From Myceligenerans pegani (GTDB taxonomy: Bacteria; Actinomycetota; Actinomycetes; Actinomycetales; Cellulomonadaceae), in assembly GCF_014892515.1 (NCBI RefSeq), contig NZ_JADBGR010000109.1, positions 1 to 64,000 of the forward strand: 64,000 bases of DNA, written 5' to 3'. The position numbers and the translations under genes were made by a program. Below are positions 35,156-45,823 of the stretch, piece after piece (the first letter of the stretch is position 1; each line of letters begins with the position of its first letter). The notes beneath the pieces are model-generated. The model searched no databases, was not told where the DNA came from, and worked only from the letters and a program-made list of their open reading frames with translations.

Positions 35156-38040
35156 GACTCTTCCTTCCCGAGCGGCCGAACCTGTACGACGTCGCCCGGC
35201 GTCGCGCCGAGCGCGTCGTGCACCCGGCTGCCCGTGCTCGCGAGCGGGACCCACACGACGCCGTCGACCATGTCCCCCGTGACCACCACCGGCAGCGTGA
35301 TCGCCCCGCGGCCGGTGCTGACCTCGGCGCTCCCGCCGTCGTTCAGGCCGAGGCCGGAGGCCGTCGCCGCCGAGACGCGGGCGACCGGCCGCTTGGCCGT
35401 GCCCGCGAGGTGGCGCTCGCCGTCCTGCCCGCGCGCGTCGTCGAGCAGCATGCGCCACGACGCGAGAACGGCCGTGCCGTCGGCACCGGCCACCTTCGCC
35501 GGCGCGCCGGGCTCGGGAGCCGCGAACGCCCGCGCCTCGCGGCCCGCCGTGGCGGATCCGTCGTCGGACGCCGACGACGCGCCTGCGGGGGCCCCGGCCC
35601 GCGCACCCGACCAGGCGCCGAGCGCGGCGACCGCCAGGTGCGCCTCTGCCGAGGTCCCCGCGCCCAGGTCGCTGCCCATCTGGGTGGCGAGCGCGTGCAG
35701 CGCACGGTGGTCGGGCAGCGCCGGCGAGTCGAGCGCGGCGCCGAAAGACCGCACGCGGCCCTCCCAGTTCCAGTAGGAGCCGGCGCGCTCCACGGGCGGG
35801 GCGACCGGCAGGACGACGTCCGCCAGCTCGGTCACCTCCGACCGCCGCACCTCCAGCGACACGACGAATCCGGCTGCGGCCAGCGCCTTGCGCGCGTGCT
35901 CGGGATCCGGCAGATCCGCCAGTTCGACGCCGCCGACGAGTGCACCCGACAGGTGCCCGACGCTGAGCGCGTCGATGATGCCGGCCGTGTCGAGGCCGGG
36001 GGCCGCGGGGATCCGCGAGACGCCCCGAGCCGTGACGATGCCGCCGGACTCCGTCGTCGTACCGTCGGCGTCCGCCGCCGTCGCGCCGTCCTCGGCGTCG
36101 GTGCTCAGCCCCCAGACCTCGGCGACCTCGGAACGGGCCTCCGCGTCCGTCACGGGACGACCACCCGGCAGCAGGTTCGGCAGCAGGCCGGCCTCGACCC
36201 CGCCCCGCTCGCCGGCGCGGCGGGGGATCCAGGCGAGCCGCGCGCCGGTGGCCTCGGCCAGTGCGAGCGCGGCCGCGTAGGCGCCGGGTGCGGCGGCGAG
36301 GCGCTCGCCGACCAGGATGACGGCGCCGGCGGAGCGCAGGGCGCTCGCGGCCGCGGTCAGGTCGCCTGCCGTCGCCGCGCCGTCCGTCGTCGTGGTCGGC
36401 GTCGTGGTCGGCGTCGTCGTACCGTCCGCCGTCGCTGCGGAACCGGCCGCGTCGCGGAGCGACGCCAGCACGCCGGCCTCCGCGCCCGGAACGGCAGGGA
36501 GCAGCGTGCCGGACAGCTTCGTCAAGCCGCGCGAGGCGTACGGCGCGACGCCGAACACCCGGGTGCCGTTGCTCGCGACACCCTTGCGGAGCCGCAGGAA
36601 CGTGACACCCGCCTCTTCCTCGGCCTCGAGGCCGACGAGCAGGACCGCGGGCGCCTTCTCGAGGTCGGAGAACGTGACGCCGACACCGGTCCCGGCCACG
36701 GCGTGGGCCAGGAACGCGGCCTCCTCGGCGGAGTGGGCGCGGGCCCGCTGGTCGATGTCGTTCGTGCCGAGCACCTGTCGCGCGAACCGCGACCAGGCGT
36801 AGGCGTCCTCGACGGTGAGCCGGCCGCCGGGCAACACCCCGACGCCGCCGGTGTCGCGCGCCTCGGCGAGACCCCGCGCGGCGATCTCGAGGGCCTCCGC
36901 CCACGACGCCGGCCGCAGCTCGCCGCGACCGCCGTCCGCGTCGCGGTCCCGCACCAGGGGCGTCGTCAGGCGATCCGGCGCGGACTGCCAGGTGAACGCG
37001 AACCGGTCCTTGTCGGTGATCCACTCCTCGTTGACCACCGGGTCCTCGCCGGACAGGCGGCGCAGCACCTGGCCGCGGCGGTGGTCGATGCGGATCGCAG
37101 ACCCGCAGGAGTCGTGCTCCGCGATGCTCGGCGTGCTCACCAGGTCGAACGGCCGCGACCGGAACCGGTACGAGGACCCGGTCAGCGCCCCCACCGGGCA
37201 GATCTGCACGGTGTTGCCGGAGAAGTACGAGGAGAACCCCTGCCCGCTGACGTCGGTCTCCGCACTCCCCTTCGCCGCGTCGGCGTCGGCCCCGACCACG
37301 GCGTTGTCCCGGGCCTGGGAATCCGCGACGGCGGCCGGGCCGGACGGCGCCGCCGACTCGTCGTGCTCCGCGCCGCCGCAGCCGCAGCCCGGGGACTCGA
37401 AGCCGAGGATCTTCTCGTCGAAGCGGCCGATCTGCTGCTTCGCCCCGCGCATCTGCAAGGCGATGAAGGCGTCCCCCGCGATCTCGTCGCTGAACCGCGT
37501 GCAGCGCTGGCAGAGCACGCAGCGCTCCCGGTCCAGCAGGATCTGCGCGCTCAGCGGCACCGGCTTGGGGAAGGTGCGCTTGACATCCTCGAACCGGCTG
37601 TCGGCCCGGCCGTTGGTCATCGCCTGGTTCTGCAGGGGGCACTCGCCGCCCTTGTCGCACACCGGGCAGTCCAGCGGGTGGTTCATGAGCAGCAGCTCCA
37701 TGACCCCCTGCTGCGCCTTGTCCGCGACCGGCGACGTGACCTGGGTCTTGACCACCATGCCGGGCGTGACCGTCATGGTGCACGACGCCTGCGGCTTGGG
37801 CATGGGCCGCACGTTGCCCTCGCGGTCCGGCATCGCGACCTCCACGAGGCACTGCCGGCACGCGCCCGCGGGCGCGAGCAGCGGGTGGTCGCAGAACCGT
37901 GGGATCTCGATCCCCAGCTGCTCCGCCGCCCGGATGATCAACGTGCCCTCGGGCACCTGCGCCTCGATCCCGTCGATGGTGAAGGTCACCATCTTCGGCT
38001 CGGCCACCTCGCCCTCGGGCTTCGATGTGGTGACGGTCAT
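35152..38040 (-). CDS. nuoG: NADH-quinone oxidoreductase subunit G
   Basis: 962 residues, the large iron-sulfur subunit. The N-terminal region shows the 2Fe-2S ligands in F-C-D-H-P-L and C-R-Q-C-L-V-E, then [13 protein letters not shown] and [11 protein letters not shown] molybdopterin-type fold follows. Several low-complexity inserts are present: an acidic Ala-rich segment after G-C-G-C-G-G (about 215-265) and a Thr/Pro run [13 protein letters not shown] in the middle. The ATG overlaps the nuoF stop by one base. Confidence 0.95.
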   Translation of the reverse strand: MTVTTSKPEGEVAEPKMVTFTIDGIEAQVPEGTLIIRAAEQLGIEIPRFCDHPLLAPAGACRQCLVEVAMPDREGNVRPMPKPQASCTMTVTPGMVVKTQVTSPVADKAQQGVMELLLMNHPLDCPVCDKGGECPLQNQAMTNGRADSRFEDVKRTFPKPVPLSAQILLDRERCVLCQRCTRFSDEIAGDAFIALQMRGAKQQIGRFDEKILGFESPGCGCGGAEHDESAAPSGPAAVADSQARDNAVVGADADAAKGSAETDVSGQGFSSYFSGNTVQICPVGALTGSSYRFRSRPFDLVSTPSIAEHDSCGSAIRIDHRRGQVLRRLSGEDPVVNEEWITDKDRFAFTWQSAPDRLTTPLVRDRDADGGRGELRPASWAEALEIAARGLAEARDTGGVGVLPGGRLTVEDAYAWSRFARQVLGTNDIDQRARAHSAEEAAFLAHAVAGTGVGVTFSDLEKAPAVLLVGLEAEEEAGVTFLRLRKGVASNGTRVFGVAPYASRGLTKLSGTLLPAVPGAEAGVLASLRDAAGSAATADGTTTPTTTPTTTTDGAATAGDLTAAASALRSAGAVILVGERLAAAPGAYAAALALAEATGARLAWIPRRAGERGGVEAGLLPNLLPGGRPVTDAEARSEVAEVWGLSTDAEDGATAADADGTTTESGGIVTARGVSRIPAAPGLDTAGIIDALSVGHLSGALVGGVELADLPDPEHARKALAAAGFVVSLEVRRSEVTELADVVLPVAPPVERAGSYWNWEGRVRSFGAALDSPALPDHRALHALATQMGSDLGAGTSAEAHLAVAALGAWSGARAGAPAGASSASDDGSATAGREARAFAAPEPGAPAKVAGADGTAVLASWRMLLDDARGQDGERHLAGTAKRPVARVSAATASGLGLNDGGSAEVSTGRGAITLPVVVTGDMVDGVVWVPLASTGSRVHDALGATPGDVVQVRPLGKEES

Positions 38041-39386
38041 CAGTGACCTCCCGCGCCGGCGCCCGCGAGGGCGCCCGGCGTTCGCGTCTTCGGGGTGTAC
38101 GGGAACAGGGCCGACGCCGACGGGTCGAACGGGCAGCCGTGCCCGTCGATGTGCGCCTGGTACTCCTCCCGGAAGTACTGGATGCTCGACGTGATCGGCG
38201 AGGTGGCGCCGTCGCCCAGCGCGCAGAACGACCGGCCGAGGATGTTGTCGCAGAGGTCGAGCAGCAGGTCGATGTCCTGGTCCTGGCCCTGCCCCTCCTC
38301 GATCCGGTGCAGGATCTGCTTGAGCCAGTAGGTGCCCTCGCGGCACGGCGTGCACTTGCCGCACGACTCGTGCGCGTAGAAGTCGGTCCACCGGCTCACC
38401 GCCCGGACCACGCACACCGTGTCGTCGAAGAGCTGCAGCGCGCGCGTGCCGAGCATCGACCCGGCCGCCCCCACCGACTCGTAGTCGAGCGGCGTGTCCA
38501 GGTGCTCAGCCGTGAACAGCGGCGTCGACGAACCGCCCGGCGTCCAGAACTTCAGCGGCTTCCCGCCGCGCATCCCGCCGGCCTGCTCGAGCAGCTCGCG
38601 CAGCGTGATACCGAGCGGGGCCTCGTACTGCCCGGGCCGCGTGACGTGCCCCGACAGGGAGAACAGGCCGTGGCCCGTCGACTTCTCCGTGCCCATGCCG
38701 GTGAACCAGTCGACGCCGTTCGCCACGATCCCCGGCACGCTCGCCACGGTCTCCACGTTGTTCACCACGGTCGGCCGCGCGTACAGGCCCGCCACCGCGG
38801 GGAACGGCGGCTTGAGCCGCGGCTGGCCGCGCAGTCCCTCGAGCGAGTCCAGCAGCGCCGTCTCCTCGCCGCAGATGTAGGCGCCCGCGCCCGCGTGCAC
38901 CGTGACCTCCAGGTCGAAGCCGGAGCCCAGGATGTCCGTGCCGAGATACCCGACCCGCCGGGCCTCGGCCACGGCCTCCAGCAGCCGCCGGTACACGTGC
39001 AGCACCTCGCCACGCACGTAGATGAAGGCGTGGTTGCAGCCGATCGCGTACGACGTGATGATCACGCCCTCGATCAGGTGCTGCGGGCTCGCCATCATCA
39101 GCGGGATGTCCTTGCAGGTGCCCGGCTCGGACTCGTCCGCGTTCACGACCAGGTACCGCGGGCCGCCGTCGTCGGGGGGCAGGAATCCCCACTTCATGCC
39201 GGCGGGGAACCCCGCGCCGCCACGACCACGCAGGCCGGAGTCCTTCACGGCCTGCACCAGGTCGCCCGGCGACATCCGCAGCGCCTTCTTGAGCCCGGCG
39301 TACCCGCCGTGCTTCTCGTACGTGGACAGCCGCCACGACCGCGGCGAGTCCCAGGTGTCGGTGAGGACGGGAACGAGATCAGTCAT
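38040..39386 (-). CDS. nuoF: NADH-quinone oxidoreductase subunit F
   Basis: 448 residues, the subunit that binds NADH and FMN. The flavin loop [13 protein letters not shown] is at about residues 52-64, and the 4Fe-4S motif [13 protein letters not shown] is near residue 350. It overlaps the nuoE stop by four bases (ATGA). Confidence 0.97.
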   Translation of the reverse strand: MTDLVPVLTDTWDSPRSWRLSTYEKHGGYAGLKKALRMSPGDLVQAVKDSGLRGRGGAGFPAGMKWGFLPPDDGGPRYLVVNADESEPGTCKDIPLMMASPQHLIEGVIITSYAIGCNHAFIYVRGEVLHVYRRLLEAVAEARRVGYLGTDILGSGFDLEVTVHAGAGAYICGEETALLDSLEGLRGQPRLKPPFPAVAGLYARPTVVNNVETVASVPGIVANGVDWFTGMGTEKSTGHGLFSLSGHVTRPGQYEAPLGITLRELLEQAGGMRGGKPLKFWTPGGSSTPLFTAEHLDTPLDYESVGAAGSMLGTRALQLFDDTVCVVRAVSRWTDFYAHESCGKCTPCREGTYWLKQILHRIEEGQGQDQDIDLLLDLCDNILGRSFCALGDGATSPITSSIQYFREEYQAHIDGHGCPFDPSASALFPYTPKTRTPGALAGAGAGGH

Positions 39387-40195
39387 CGCGCCTCCTCCCC
39401 GGGCTTCTTGTCCTTGCCGAGCTCGGTGTCGGCCGGCGTCGCGGGCTTGCGCTCGGCGCTCGAACCCGGCTCGCCCGGACGGGGACGGCTCCTCCCATCC
39501 TCCGGGGCCTCGGGGCCACCCGGCTCCTGCAGGCCCTGCTCGCGGGCGATCCGCAGCCCGGCGAGCGACGGCTCGCCCGCGCCCACGCCCTCGTGGGCCC
39601 GGCCGTCGGGGAACCCGGCGAGGATCCGGCTCATCTCCTTGAACGAGCAGACACTGTCCGCGCCGCGGGTCGGCGCCACGTCCTCGCCCGCCCGCAACCG
39701 TTCGGTGACCTCCGCGGCGGACTCCGGGGTCTGGTTGTCGAAGAACTCCCAGTTGACCATCATCACCGGCGCGTAGTCGCAGGCCGCGTTGCACTCCACC
39801 CGCTCCAGGGTGATCGCGCCGTCCTCGGTCGTCTCGTCGTGCCCGACGCCGAGGCGCTCGCTGAGCTCGTCGAAGATCGCGTCGCCGCCCATCACCGCGC
39901 ACAGGGTGTTGGTGCACACGCCGACGGTGTACTTCCCGTTCGGCTTGCGCTTGTACTGCGTGTAGAACGTCGCGACGGCGCTCACCTCGGCGGCGGTGAT
40001 CCCGAGCTGCTCGGCGCAGAACAGGATCCCGTCCCGGCTCACGTACCCGTCCACCGACTGCACGAGGTGCAGCATCGGCAGCAGGCCCGAGCGCGGATCC
40101 GGGTAGCGCGCCATGATCTCGGCGGCGTCGGCTCGCAGGGACGCCAGGGTCTCGCCGTCGTAGGACGCCCTGGTCTCCACCGGTTCGGCCGTCAT
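39383..40195 (-). CDS. nuoE: NADH-quinone oxidoreductase subunit E
   Basis: 270 residues. The 2Fe-2S thioredoxin-like domain has C-T-N-T-L-C and [10 protein letters not shown]. About 80 residues of charged Pro/Glu-rich tail go beyond the usual end. The ATG at 40195 overlaps the nuoD stop (ATGA); a longer open frame upstream is only read-through of nuoD. Confidence 0.95.
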   Translation of the reverse strand: MTAEPVETRASYDGETLASLRADAAEIMARYPDPRSGLLPMLHLVQSVDGYVSRDGILFCAEQLGITAAEVSAVATFYTQYKRKPNGKYTVGVCTNTLCAVMGGDAIFDELSERLGVGHDETTEDGAITLERVECNAACDYAPVMMVNWEFFDNQTPESAAEVTERLRAGEDVAPTRGADSVCSFKEMSRILAGFPDGRAHEGVGAGEPSLAGLRIAREQGLQEPGGPEAPEDGRSRPRPGEPGSSAERKPATPADTELGKDKKPGEEAR

Positions 40196-41577
40196 CGGTC
40201 CACACCTCCCAGCACGGGGTCCAGGGACGCGACGGCGACGACGACGTCGGCCACCTGGCCGCCCTCGCACATCACCGACACGGCCTGGAGGTTGTTGAAC
40301 GAGGGGTCACGGAAGTGCGCGCGGTAGGGGCGCGTGCCGCCGTCGGACACGGCGTGCACGCCGAGCTCGCCGCGCGGGTGCTCGACGGTCTGCCACGCCT
40401 GCCCTGCCGGTACCGGGAAGCCCTCCGTGACCAGCTTGAAGTGGTGGATCAGGGACTCCATCGAGGTGCCCATGATCTTACGGATGTGCTCCAGCGAGTT
40501 ACCCTGGCCGTCGCTCCCGATGGCGAGCTGGGCCGGCCAGGCGATCTTCTTGTCCGCCACCATCACCGGCTCGCCCTCGCTCGCGTCGAGCCGGGACATC
40601 GCCTGCTCGGCGATCCCGAGGGACTGGTAGCACTCCTCGAGCCGCAGCACGACGCGGTCGTAGCTGTCGGCGTTCTTCGAGACCGGCACGTCGAAGTCGT
40701 AGGTCTCGTACCCGCAGTACGGGGCGGACTTGCGCACGTCGTACGGCAGGCCCGTGGACCGCAGCACCGGCCCCGTCACGCCGAGCGCCATGCATCCGGC
40801 CAGGTTCAGCACGCCGACGTCGGTCAGGCGGGACTTGAAGATCGGGTTCGCCAGCATCAGGTCGCCGAGGTCCTTGAGGTAGCCGCGGACCTTCTTCAGG
40901 GCTTCGCGCGCCTGGTCGGTGAAGCCCTCCGGCACGTCGACCGCCACGCCGCCCGGCCGGATGTACGCGTGGTTCATGCGCAGGCCGGTGACCGCCTCGA
41001 ACAACCGCAGGATCTCCTCGCGGGCGGTGAACGCGATGGTCATCACCGTGGTGGCGCCCATCTCGTTACCGCCGGTGCCGATCGCGATCAGGTGCGAGCT
41101 GATCCGGTTGAGCTCCATCATCAGCACGCGGATCACCGAGGCGCGCTCCGGCACGTCGTCCGTGATGCCCAGCAGCCGCTCGGTGGCCAGGCAGAACGCC
41201 ACTTCCTGGAAGAACGGCGCCACGTAGTCCATCCGGGTGCAGAACGTGGGCCCCTGCGTCCAGGTGCGGAACTCCATGTTCTTCTCGATGCCGGTGTGCA
41301 GGTAGCCGATGCCGGCGCGGGCCTCGGTCACCGTCTCGCCGTCGATCTCCAGCATGAGGCGGAGCACGCCGTGCGTCGACGGGTGCTGCGGGCCCATGTT
41401 GACGACGATGCGCTCCTCGCCGATGGCCTCGCGGGTGATCTCGTCCCAGTCGCCGTCGCCGTAGGCCTCGAACCCGCGGATCGCGCGGGCGGTCTCGTCG
41501 TCGATCGGCCGGGTGGCGCGGGCCGGGCCGCCGGACGCGCCGGCCGATCCGGCGGGGTGTTCTGCTGTCGCGGTCAC
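40192..41577 (-). CDS. nuoD: NADH-quinone oxidoreductase subunit D
   Basis: 461 residues, the 49-kDa-type subunit lining the quinone site. [14 protein letters not shown] is near residue 60, and [12 protein letters not shown] follows further on. The GTG at 41577 overlaps the nuoC stop by four bases (GTGA). Confidence 0.97.
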   Translation of the reverse strand: MTATAEHPAGSAGASGGPARATRPIDDETARAIRGFEAYGDGDWDEITREAIGEERIVVNMGPQHPSTHGVLRLMLEIDGETVTEARAGIGYLHTGIEKNMEFRTWTQGPTFCTRMDYVAPFFQEVAFCLATERLLGITDDVPERASVIRVLMMELNRISSHLIAIGTGGNEMGATTVMTIAFTAREEILRLFEAVTGLRMNHAYIRPGGVAVDVPEGFTDQAREALKKVRGYLKDLGDLMLANPIFKSRLTDVGVLNLAGCMALGVTGPVLRSTGLPYDVRKSAPYCGYETYDFDVPVSKNADSYDRVVLRLEECYQSLGIAEQAMSRLDASEGEPVMVADKKIAWPAQLAIGSDGQGNSLEHIRKIMGTSMESLIHHFKLVTEGFPVPAGQAWQTVEHPRGELGVHAVSDGGTRPYRAHFRDPSFNNLQAVSVMCEGGQVADVVVAVASLDPVLGGVDR

Positions 41578-42464
41578 GAGTAGACCCTCCTCGTGTCGGG
41601 CGGGGGAATCGTGGCCCCCTTGTACTCGACCGGGATGCCGCCCAGCGGGTAGTCCTTCCGCTGCGGGTGGCCCTCCCAGTCGTCCGGCATCTCGATGCGC
41701 GCCAGGCCGGGATGGTCGTCGAACACGATGCCGAAGAAGTCGTACGTCTCGCGCTCGTGCCAGTCGTTGGCGGGGTACACGGACGTGGTGGACGGGATAT
41801 GGGGGTCCTCGTCCGGGGCCGTCACCTCCAGGCGCAGGCGACGTCCGTGCGTCACCGACACCAGGTGGTAGACGGCGTGCAGCTCGCGGCCGGTCTCGTG
41901 CGGGTAGTGGACCCCGGAGACGCCGAGGGAGAGCTCGAACCGCAGATCCTGGTCGTCCCGCAGCGCCTGGCACACGGGGACCACGTGCTCGCGCGCCACG
42001 TAGAGCGTCAGCTCCGCCTGCGGCGCCTCGGCCGAGTCGGCGCCGTGCAGGTCCACGACCACCTTCTCGATCGCCGCGTCCGGGTCGACGCCGCCGGTAC
42101 GCAGGACCTCGGTCAGCACGTCGACGACGCGGTCGAACCAGCTCCCGTAGGGGCGCGGCGACGGGCCCGGCAGCGCCACGGGCCGCACGAGGCCGCCGTA
42201 TCCCGACGTGTCCCCGGAGCCGTGCGCGCCGAACATGCCGTGCCGCACCTCCACGACCTCGAGGTGCGAGCCGACGCGCTCCAGATCGCTCGGCCGGCCG
42301 CCGGCACCGGAGCCGGGCAGGCCCGCGCCCTGCGCCGCCTTGTCCTGGATGGCCCTGCCTTGCGCCGCCTTGTCCAGCGCGGCCTTGTCCTGGGCCGTCT
42401 TGTCCGGGGTCACCTTGTCCGGGGTCGCGTCGTCCTGGGTCGCCTGGTCGTTCTCGTCGCTCAC
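41574..42464 (-). CDS. nuoC: NADH-quinone oxidoreductase subunit C
   Basis: 296 residues. The C-terminal half is the 30-kDa subunit domain with [12 protein letters not shown] and [11 protein letters not shown]. The first 50 residues are an unusual degenerate repeat of T-P-D-K and A-A-Q-x-K-type units (for example [11 protein letters not shown]), mirrored by repeats in the DNA around 42310-42440. The start GTG overlaps the nuoB stop (GTGA). Confidence 0.95.
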   Translation of the reverse strand: MSDENDQATQDDATPDKVTPDKTAQDKAALDKAAQGRAIQDKAAQGAGLPGSGAGGRPSDLERVGSHLEVVEVRHGMFGAHGSGDTSGYGGLVRPVALPGPSPRPYGSWFDRVVDVLTEVLRTGGVDPDAAIEKVVVDLHGADSAEAPQAELTLYVAREHVVPVCQALRDDQDLRFELSLGVSGVHYPHETGRELHAVYHLVSVTHGRRLRLEVTAPDEDPHIPSTTSVYPANDWHERETYDFFGIVFDDHPGLARIEMPDDWEGHPQRKDYPLGGIPVEYKGATIPPPDTRRVYS

Positions 42465-43012
42465 CGCAGCAGCCCCTTCTGCTCGAAGGTCGGCGTGGCC
42501 TCCATGGCGGCGGCCTCGGCCGCCCGCGCCGCCTCGGCGCGGTTCGCGCCCAGCGGGGCGTTCTGGACCTGGTGGTGCAGCGCGAGGATCGCGTTGATCA
42601 GCATCTCCGGCCGCGGCGGACAGCCGGGCAGGTAGATGTCGACGGGCACCACGTGGTCCACGCCCTGCACGATCGCGTAGTTGTTGAACATGCCGCCCGA
42701 CGACGCGCACACGCCCATGGAGAGCACCCACTTGGGCTCGCTCATCTGGTCGTAGACCTGCCGCACCACCGGCGCCATCTTCTGGCTCACGCGCCCGGCC
42801 ACGATCATCAGGTCGGCCTGACGCGGCGACGCGCGGAAGACCTCCATGCCGAAGCGCGAGAGGTCGTAACGGGGCGCACCCGCGGCCATCATCTCGATGG
42901 CGCAGCACGCCAGGCCGAACGTCACCGGCCACATCGACGCCTTGCGCATGTAGCCGGCGAAGTCCTCGATCGTCGTCAGGAGGAATCCCGACGGCGCTTC
43001 CTCGACACCCAT
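42461..43012 (-). CDS. nuoB: NADH-quinone oxidoreductase subunit B
   Basis: 183 residues, carrier of the last iron-sulfur cluster (N2) next to the quinone site. The ligands are visible in [18 protein letters not shown] and [10 protein letters not shown]. The ATG at 43012 is preceded by GAGGAGA; a start 30 bases upstream lacks a site. About 100 gene-free bases separate it from nuoA. Confidence 0.97.
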   Translation of the reverse strand: MGVEEAPSGFLLTTIEDFAGYMRKASMWPVTFGLACCAIEMMAAGAPRYDLSRFGMEVFRASPRQADLMIVAGRVSQKMAPVVRQVYDQMSEPKWVLSMGVCASSGGMFNNYAIVQGVDHVVPVDIYLPGCPPRPEMLINAILALHHQVQNAPLGANRAEAARAAEAAAMEATPTFEQKGLLR

Positions 43013-43111
43013 GTCTCTCCTCTCAGTGCCCCTGGCTGACATTTCCTCGTGCTTGCTCCGGGCGGCTGCCTCGTGCCTCGGCAGACGCCCTCGCTGCGCT
43101 CTTCGTCAATG

Positions 43112-43471
43112 TCATACCCAGTCGAACCCGCCGCGCCGCCACTCGTAGACGAACGGGACCGTGATGAGCGCCAGGAAGGTGAACATCGCGACCAGTCCGA
43201 ACGTGGCGAGGGTGGTGAAGTCGACCGCCCACGGGTAGAGGAAGACCACCTCGATGTCGAAGACGATGAACGTCATCGCCACCAGGTAGTACTTGATCGG
43301 CAGGCGGCCGCCGCCCAGGGCGTTCGGCGTCGGCTCGATGCCGCACTCGTACGCGTCGAGCTTGGCCCGGTTGTAGCGCTTGGGACCGATGACCGCGCTC
43401 GCGGCGACACCGCCCAGCGCGAGCACCGCCCCGATCCCCATGAGAATCAGGATGGGCAGGTAGGGATTCAT
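43112..43471 (-). CDS. nuoA: NADH-quinone oxidoreductase subunit A
   Basis: 119 residues with three helices. Y-E-C-G-I-E-P at about residue 41 is the conserved loop near the quinone channel, and F-D-I-E-V-V-F-L-Y-P-W-A-V follows. It is the first nuo gene and lies 34 bases behind menJ, so it probably shares the menJ promoter. Confidence 0.96.
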   Translation of the reverse strand: MNPYLPILILMGIGAVLALGGVAASAVIGPKRYNRAKLDAYECGIEPTPNALGGGRLPIKYYLVAMTFIVFDIEVVFLYPWAVDFTTLATFGLVAMFTFLALITVPFVYEWRRGGFDWV

Positions 43472-43505
43472 GCTGCTGCCTTCCAGATTGCCCTCGACAG
43501 TTCCT

Positions 43506-44810
43506 TCACGAGCGTGGCACCACCTTCGTCAAGCCGGCGATCGTGCGGTCGATCCAATCGCCGCCGCTCGGCTCGTAGCAGTCGGACAAGAGTTTGAGGA
43601 CGAACTGCATCACGACCTTGCGCGGCAGCCCGTACTTCACGCAGGCCCGCATGACCTGCGGGTGCTCGATGAGCCGCACGAACCAACGGCCCAGGGTGTA
43701 GTAACCGCCGAGGTCCGCCCGCATACGGTCGGCGTACGTCGCCAGCGCGGCCTCGCGCGCGGCGTCGGTGGACTTGTGCCGGGCGGCGGCGATCGCCTCG
43801 GCGGCGACCCGGCCGGCCTGCAGGCCGTAGGCGATGCCCTCGCCGTTGAACGGGGACACCATGCCCGCGGCGTCGCCCGCCAGCAGCAGGCCGTCGGCGT
43901 ACAGCGGGCCGCGGTTGAAACCCATGGGGAGCGCCGCGCCCCGGACCTTGCCGGTGGCCGCCTCGGGGCCGATCTCCCAGCCCTCGGGAGCGGAGTGGGT
44001 GAGCCAGGTGTCCTGCAGCGCCCGGTAGTCGATACCCGCCCGGGACTGCCGAGCGGGTGTGCTGTGCACGCTGCCCAGGCCGACGTTCGCGGTGCCGTCG
44101 CCGAGCGGGAACACCCAGCCGTAGCCGGGCAGCAGGTCGGAGCGGCCGGGCTCGCCCGACCACAGCTCCAGGTGGGACTCCATGAACGGGTCGGCGTGCC
44201 GCGGCGTCGTGTAGTACGCGCGGACCGCGGTCCCCATGGGCCGGTCGTCGCGGCGCATCCGCCCGACGCCGGTCGCCAGGCGCGAGCTCACGCCGTCGGA
44301 CGCGACGACGACGGGCGCCCGGAACGTACGCTCCGGGCCCTCGGCGCGGCCACGGCCGTCCAGCGGCTGGGCTTTGACGCCGGTGATGCGGCCGGTGCGC
44401 TCGTCGGTGACGGCGCCCGTCACCTTGGTACTGGTCAGAAGCTTGGCGCCGCTCGCCTGCGCGTGCTGGGCGAGCGTCTGGTCCAGCGTCACGCGGGCGC
44501 GGGCCATCCCGTACCCGGGATACGCGGTGAGGTCCGGCCAGTCGAGCTCCCAGGAACGGCCGGTGGCGTGCACGCGGAGGCCGCGGTTGCGGATCCAGCC
44601 GTCGCGCTCGTCGGTGTCGACGCCCATGCGGACCAGTTCCGAGACGGCGCGCGGCGTGAGGCCGTCGCCGCAGATCTTGTCGCGGGGGAACTCGGCCTTC
44701 TCGAGCAGCAGCACGTCGAGGCCCGCGGACGCGCACCAGTGCGCGGTGGACGAGCCGGCCGGGCCGGCGCCCACCACGATGACATCAGCGTCGTCGTCGC
44801 GTCGCTTCAC
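43506..44810 (-). CDS. menJ: Geranylgeranyl reductase-family flavoprotein, probable menaquinone reductase MenJ
   Basis: 434 residues. The FAD-binding V-I-V-V-G-A-G-P-A-G-S-S is at 10-21, a second motif L-L-L-A-G-D-A-A-G-M-V-S-P is near residue 310, and K-I-C-G-D-G-L-T-P-R lies between. Mycobacterial MenJ saturates one double bond of the menaquinone tail. The position directly before nuoA and after menG supports the same job here. A related archaeal-lipid-type reductase activity cannot be excluded from sequence alone. Confidence 0.85.
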   Translation of the reverse strand: MKRRDDDADVIVVGAGPAGSSTAHWCASAGLDVLLLEKAEFPRDKICGDGLTPRAVSELVRMGVDTDERDGWIRNRGLRVHATGRSWELDWPDLTAYPGYGMARARVTLDQTLAQHAQASGAKLLTSTKVTGAVTDERTGRITGVKAQPLDGRGRAEGPERTFRAPVVVASDGVSSRLATGVGRMRRDDRPMGTAVRAYYTTPRHADPFMESHLELWSGEPGRSDLLPGYGWVFPLGDGTANVGLGSVHSTPARQSRAGIDYRALQDTWLTHSAPEGWEIGPEAATGKVRGAALPMGFNRGPLYADGLLLAGDAAGMVSPFNGEGIAYGLQAGRVAAEAIAAARHKSTDAAREAALATYADRMRADLGGYYTLGRWFVRLIEHPQVMRACVKYGLPRKVVMQFVLKLLSDCYEPSGGDWIDRTIAGLTKVVPRS

Positions 44811-44883
44811 GTGCTCACCCCCGATTGTGAACTCGCTGCTGGGTGTGATGACAGGTCCTTGTGAACCCTGTCACAACACCGCC

Positions 44884-44928
44884 ACCCTAGCCACACGAGA
44901 CGGACATTGGGTAGCAAGGCGAACCTAA
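44884..44928 (-). promoter_or_regulatory. Promoter region of menJ-nuo with a possible DtxR/IdeR-type box
   Basis: On the minus strand a -10 TAGGGT (44884-44889) lies about 75 bases before menJ. Upstream, 44910-44928 reads TTAGGTTCGCCTTGCTACC, whose first half matches the iron-regulator consensus TTAGGTTAGCCTAACCTAA (12 of 19 positions). The second half is weak. No good -35 was found. Confidence 0.4.
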
Positions 44929-45073
44929 CTTCGGGCGGTGATCCGCGTCACGCCCGAGGGTCGCCCGTCGTCGACCATCCGTCGTGCGTGGTGGGAGAGC
45001 TCCCGGCACGCACACCGGCGTGGCCGCGGCGTACTCCGGGGCGGCCCTCGCCGGACGCCGTGGTTGGGGGGCG

Positions 45074-45769
45074 TCAGGCCGGGCGGGTGCCTCGGTGGAG
45101 GGCGACGACCCCGCCGCTCGCGTTGCGGTAGTGGACCGGCTTCCAGCCCGCGTCGAGCATCAGGCGGGCCAGGGCGACCTGGTCGGGCCAGGAGCGGATC
45201 GACTCCGCGAGGTAGTCGTAGGACCCCTTGTCGCGCGTGACCGCCCCGGCGACCACGGGCAGGGCCCGCATCAGGTACTCCTGGTACAGCACCCGGAACG
45301 GCATCCAGGTGGGCGTGGAGAACTCGCAGATCACCACGCGCCCGCCGGGCCGCGTCACCCGCAGCATCTCGCGCAGTGCCGCCGAGGTGTCCACGACGTT
45401 CCGCAGGCCGAAGCTGATCGTCACCGCGTCGAAGGATTCGTCCGCGAACGGCAGGCGCGTCGCGTCGCCCGCCACGAACGGCAGGTCCGGGCGCCGCTCC
45501 TTGCCGACCCGGAGCATGCCGAGGCTGAAGTCGGACGGCACCACGAGCGCGCCGTCGGCGTCGAACGGCTCGCTGGACGTGCCCGTCCCGGCGGCGAGGT
45601 CCAGGACCCGGTCTCCCGGCTTCGCCCCGACCGCCTCGCGCACCAGCTTCCGCCAGCGGCGGTCCTGCCCCAGCGAGATCAGGTCGTTGGTGAGGTCGTA
45701 GCGCTTGGCGATGCCGTCGAACATCGACGCGACTTCGGCAGGCTGCTTCTCCAGGCTGGCGCGAGACAT
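45074..45769 (-). CDS. menG: Demethylmenaquinone methyltransferase
   Basis: 231 residues, a UbiE/MenG-type SAM-dependent C-methyltransferase that makes the last ring change in menaquinone synthesis. Visible are [13 protein letters not shown], the SAM loop [12 protein letters not shown] and S-F-G-L-R-N-V. It lies between menF and menJ on the same strand; 54 bases separate it from menF. Confidence 0.95.
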   Translation of the reverse strand: MSRASLEKQPAEVASMFDGIAKRYDLTNDLISLGQDRRWRKLVREAVGAKPGDRVLDLAAGTGTSSEPFDADGALVVPSDFSLGMLRVGKERRPDLPFVAGDATRLPFADESFDAVTISFGLRNVVDTSAALREMLRVTRPGGRVVICEFSTPTWMPFRVLYQEYLMRALPVVAGAVTRDKGSYDYLAESIRSWPDQVALARLMLDAGWKPVHYRNASGGVVALHRGTRPA

Positions 45770-45823
45770 GGGGTCATCGTCCCACGCCCGTCGCGGGGAT
45801 ATCGCCGTCGCGGGACGGCCGCT

